Assembly (NCBI GenBank): GCA_025964635.1
Contig: JAOPYP010000031.1
Location: forward strand, 1 to 22,423
Direction: 5' to 3'
Length of the DNA stretch: 22,423 bases
From: Actinomycetes bacterium
Lineage (GTDB): Bacteria > Actinomycetota > Actinomycetes > Streptosporangiales > Streptosporangiaceae
Part shown: piece by piece, positions 21,374 to 22,423 of the stretch
Layout of the letters: each line of letters starts with the position of its first letter
Position numbering within the stretch: the first letter of the stretch is position 1
Translations under genes and position numbers: made by a program
Notes under the pieces: model-generated
What the model saw: the letters and a program-made list of their open reading frames with translations, nothing else
The model's database searches: none
What the model was told of the DNA's origin: nothing

Positions 21374-22423
21374 GCCGCGCCGGCGCGGTGCGGGACGTGA
21401 CCGAGGCCGCGGTCCCGCGCTTCGCGGCCATCCTGGCGGCGGTCCTGCCGGTTGGCCTGCTCGTCCAGGCGCTGGCCGAACTCCGGGACTACCGTCACCC
21501 GGCCCTGCCGGTCGCGGTCTGGCTGAGCCTGCTCGTGGCCGCGTGGTGGCTGATCCCCCGCGCCCGCGGGGGCGGCCTCACCCGGGGGCAGGCGGCGGCG
21601 GCGATGGCGGTGGCGGTGGCCGCGGTCAGCGCGGTGGGCTGGGACCGCCGGCCGCATTCCCCGGCCGGCGCCCTGGACTGGTCCATCTTCGGCGCGGTCT
21701 GGCTGCTCGCGTTCGTGGCCCTCAGCCGCCCGGCCTGGGAGTGGGTGGCCGGGGCGCTCCTGGTGCTGGCGCTCAACGGCTTCTTCGTCCTGCGCCTGCT
21801 GGGCACCAATGCGACCGGCATCTCGCGGCTCACCGCGGCCACGTACGTGGTCGTGGTAATCCTGAGCGTGTTCGCCGCCCTGCGCCCCGCGCTGCGCGTC
21901 CTCGCCGGCCTGGCCGCCCGGCAGGCCGAGCTGGCCAGCCGCTCGGCCGCGGAGCGGGCCGCGATCGCCGCGATCCAGGAGGACCGGCGGGACCGGTTCG
22001 CGCTGCTCGAACTGGAGGCGCTGCCGCTGCTGCGCGGGATCGCGGATGGCTCCCTCGACCCGGCCGGCCAGGACGTGCGCGAGGAATGCGCCCGGCACGC
22101 CACCACCCTGCGACGGGCCCTGGCCGGGCGGGCCGGGCTGGGACGGGAGCTCCTGGCCGGGCTGGAACCCGCGCTCAGCGCGGCCCGGCGGCGCGGGCTG
22201 CAGGTCGAGGTCCGGGTGGTCGGGGACCCGGGGCTGCCGTCCCGGGAGGTGGCTCAGGCGACCCTCGGCGCGGTGGACACGGTGCTGCGGGCGCTCCCGG
22301 GGCAAGCGGTCTCGCTCACCGTGCTCGGCCCGGGGCCGGACGTCGAGCTGTACCTGACCTTCGCGCGGCTGCCTGCCGCCGCGCGCGCCGAGGTCCTGGC
22401 GCCGGCCCTCGCGCCGGCCCTGG
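21367..22423 (+). CDS. membrane protein resembling a degenerate histidine kinase (partial, runs off the window)
   Basis: The frame opens at ATG 21367, overlapping the end of the kinase by 7 nt, and stays open for 352 codons to the window edge. It starts MVSRAGAVRDVTEAAVPRF and has about six membrane segments (roughly 17-38, 48-62, 77-92, 105-120, 125-145, 155-172), then an Ala-rich helix and a dimerisation-like segment near 204-228 (EDRRDRFALLELEALPLLRG) where a kinase would have its His. No N-box Asn is clear in the following sequence. The codon bias matches its neighbours. It is probably a partner or decoy subunit of the adjacent kinase, co-translated with it. The C-terminus is not seen. 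Confidence 0.8.
   Translation, partial: MVSRAGAVRDVTEAAVPRFAAILAAVLPVGLLVQALAELRDYRHPALPVAVWLSLLVAAWWLIPRARGGGLTRGQAAAAMAVAVAAVSAVGWDRRPHSPAGALDWSIFGAVWLLAFVALSRPAWEWVAGALLVLALNGFFVLRLLGTNATGISRLTAATYVVVVILSVFAALRPALRVLAGLAARQAELASRSAAERAAIAAIQEDRRDRFALLELEALPLLRGIADGSLDPAGQDVREECARHATTLRRALAGRAGLGRELLAGLEPALSAARRRGLQVEVRVVGDPGLPSREVAQATLGAVDTVLRALPGQAVSLTVLGPGPDVELYLTFARLPAAARAEVLAPALAPAL

Overview
The window is very GC-rich, with GTG starts, short gaps between genes, leaderless promoters and only three TTA leucine codons in all its genes. This fits a filamentous-type actinobacterium (Streptomycetales, Streptosporangiales or Catenulisporales style); the genus cannot be fixed from sequence alone. 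I see no RNA gene, insertion sequence, phage gene or CRISPR array.

Layout. (1) 1-67: 26-bp tandem repeats at the left edge. (2) 118-2752: a TetR regulator and a SAM methyltransferase on the minus strand, divergent from a short-chain dehydrogenase, with a palindromic operator inside the shared promoter. (3) 2774-3760: an orphan NMT1/SsuA-type lipoprotein. (4) 3836-9244: a LacI regulator divergent from a four-gene operon of TIM-barrel isomerase/epimerase, Gfo/Idh/MocA oxidoreductase, a second Gfo/Idh/MocA oxidoreductase and a second TIM-barrel protein. This is the enzyme complement of the levoglucosan-type 3-keto-sugar pathway. It has a good promoter and two TTTCGAAA palindromes. (5) 9246-9917: a stand-alone RsbW-like ATPase. 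(6) 9991-20038: an alpha-glucan utilisation locus with a secreted multidomain GH87 alpha-1,3-glucanase/mycodextranase-type enzyme, a LacI/MalR-like regulator, and a divergent operon of sugar-binding lipoprotein, two ABC permeases and a cytoplasmic GH13 alpha-glucosidase. No transporter ATPase gene is present, as expected if a shared MsiK-type ATPase serves it. (7) 20093-22423: a sensor histidine kinase with a leaderless start, overlapped by a second membrane protein resembling a kinase that has lost its phospho-acceptor histidine; it runs off the window.

How the genes may work together (inference). The GH87 enzyme cuts extracellular alpha-glucan (fungal wall alpha-1,3-glucan or a related polymer), the ABC system imports the oligosaccharides and the GH13 enzyme releases glucose, under the LacI protein at 13380-14384. 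The neighbouring operon would process anhydro- or glycosidic sugars through C3 oxidation, elimination, hydration and reduction. The three TTA codons all fall within the first seven codons of their genes: GH87, the solo ATPase and the histidine kinase. This suggests that the secreted enzyme and nearby signalling genes may be under bldA-type developmental control, while the uptake and catabolic genes are not.
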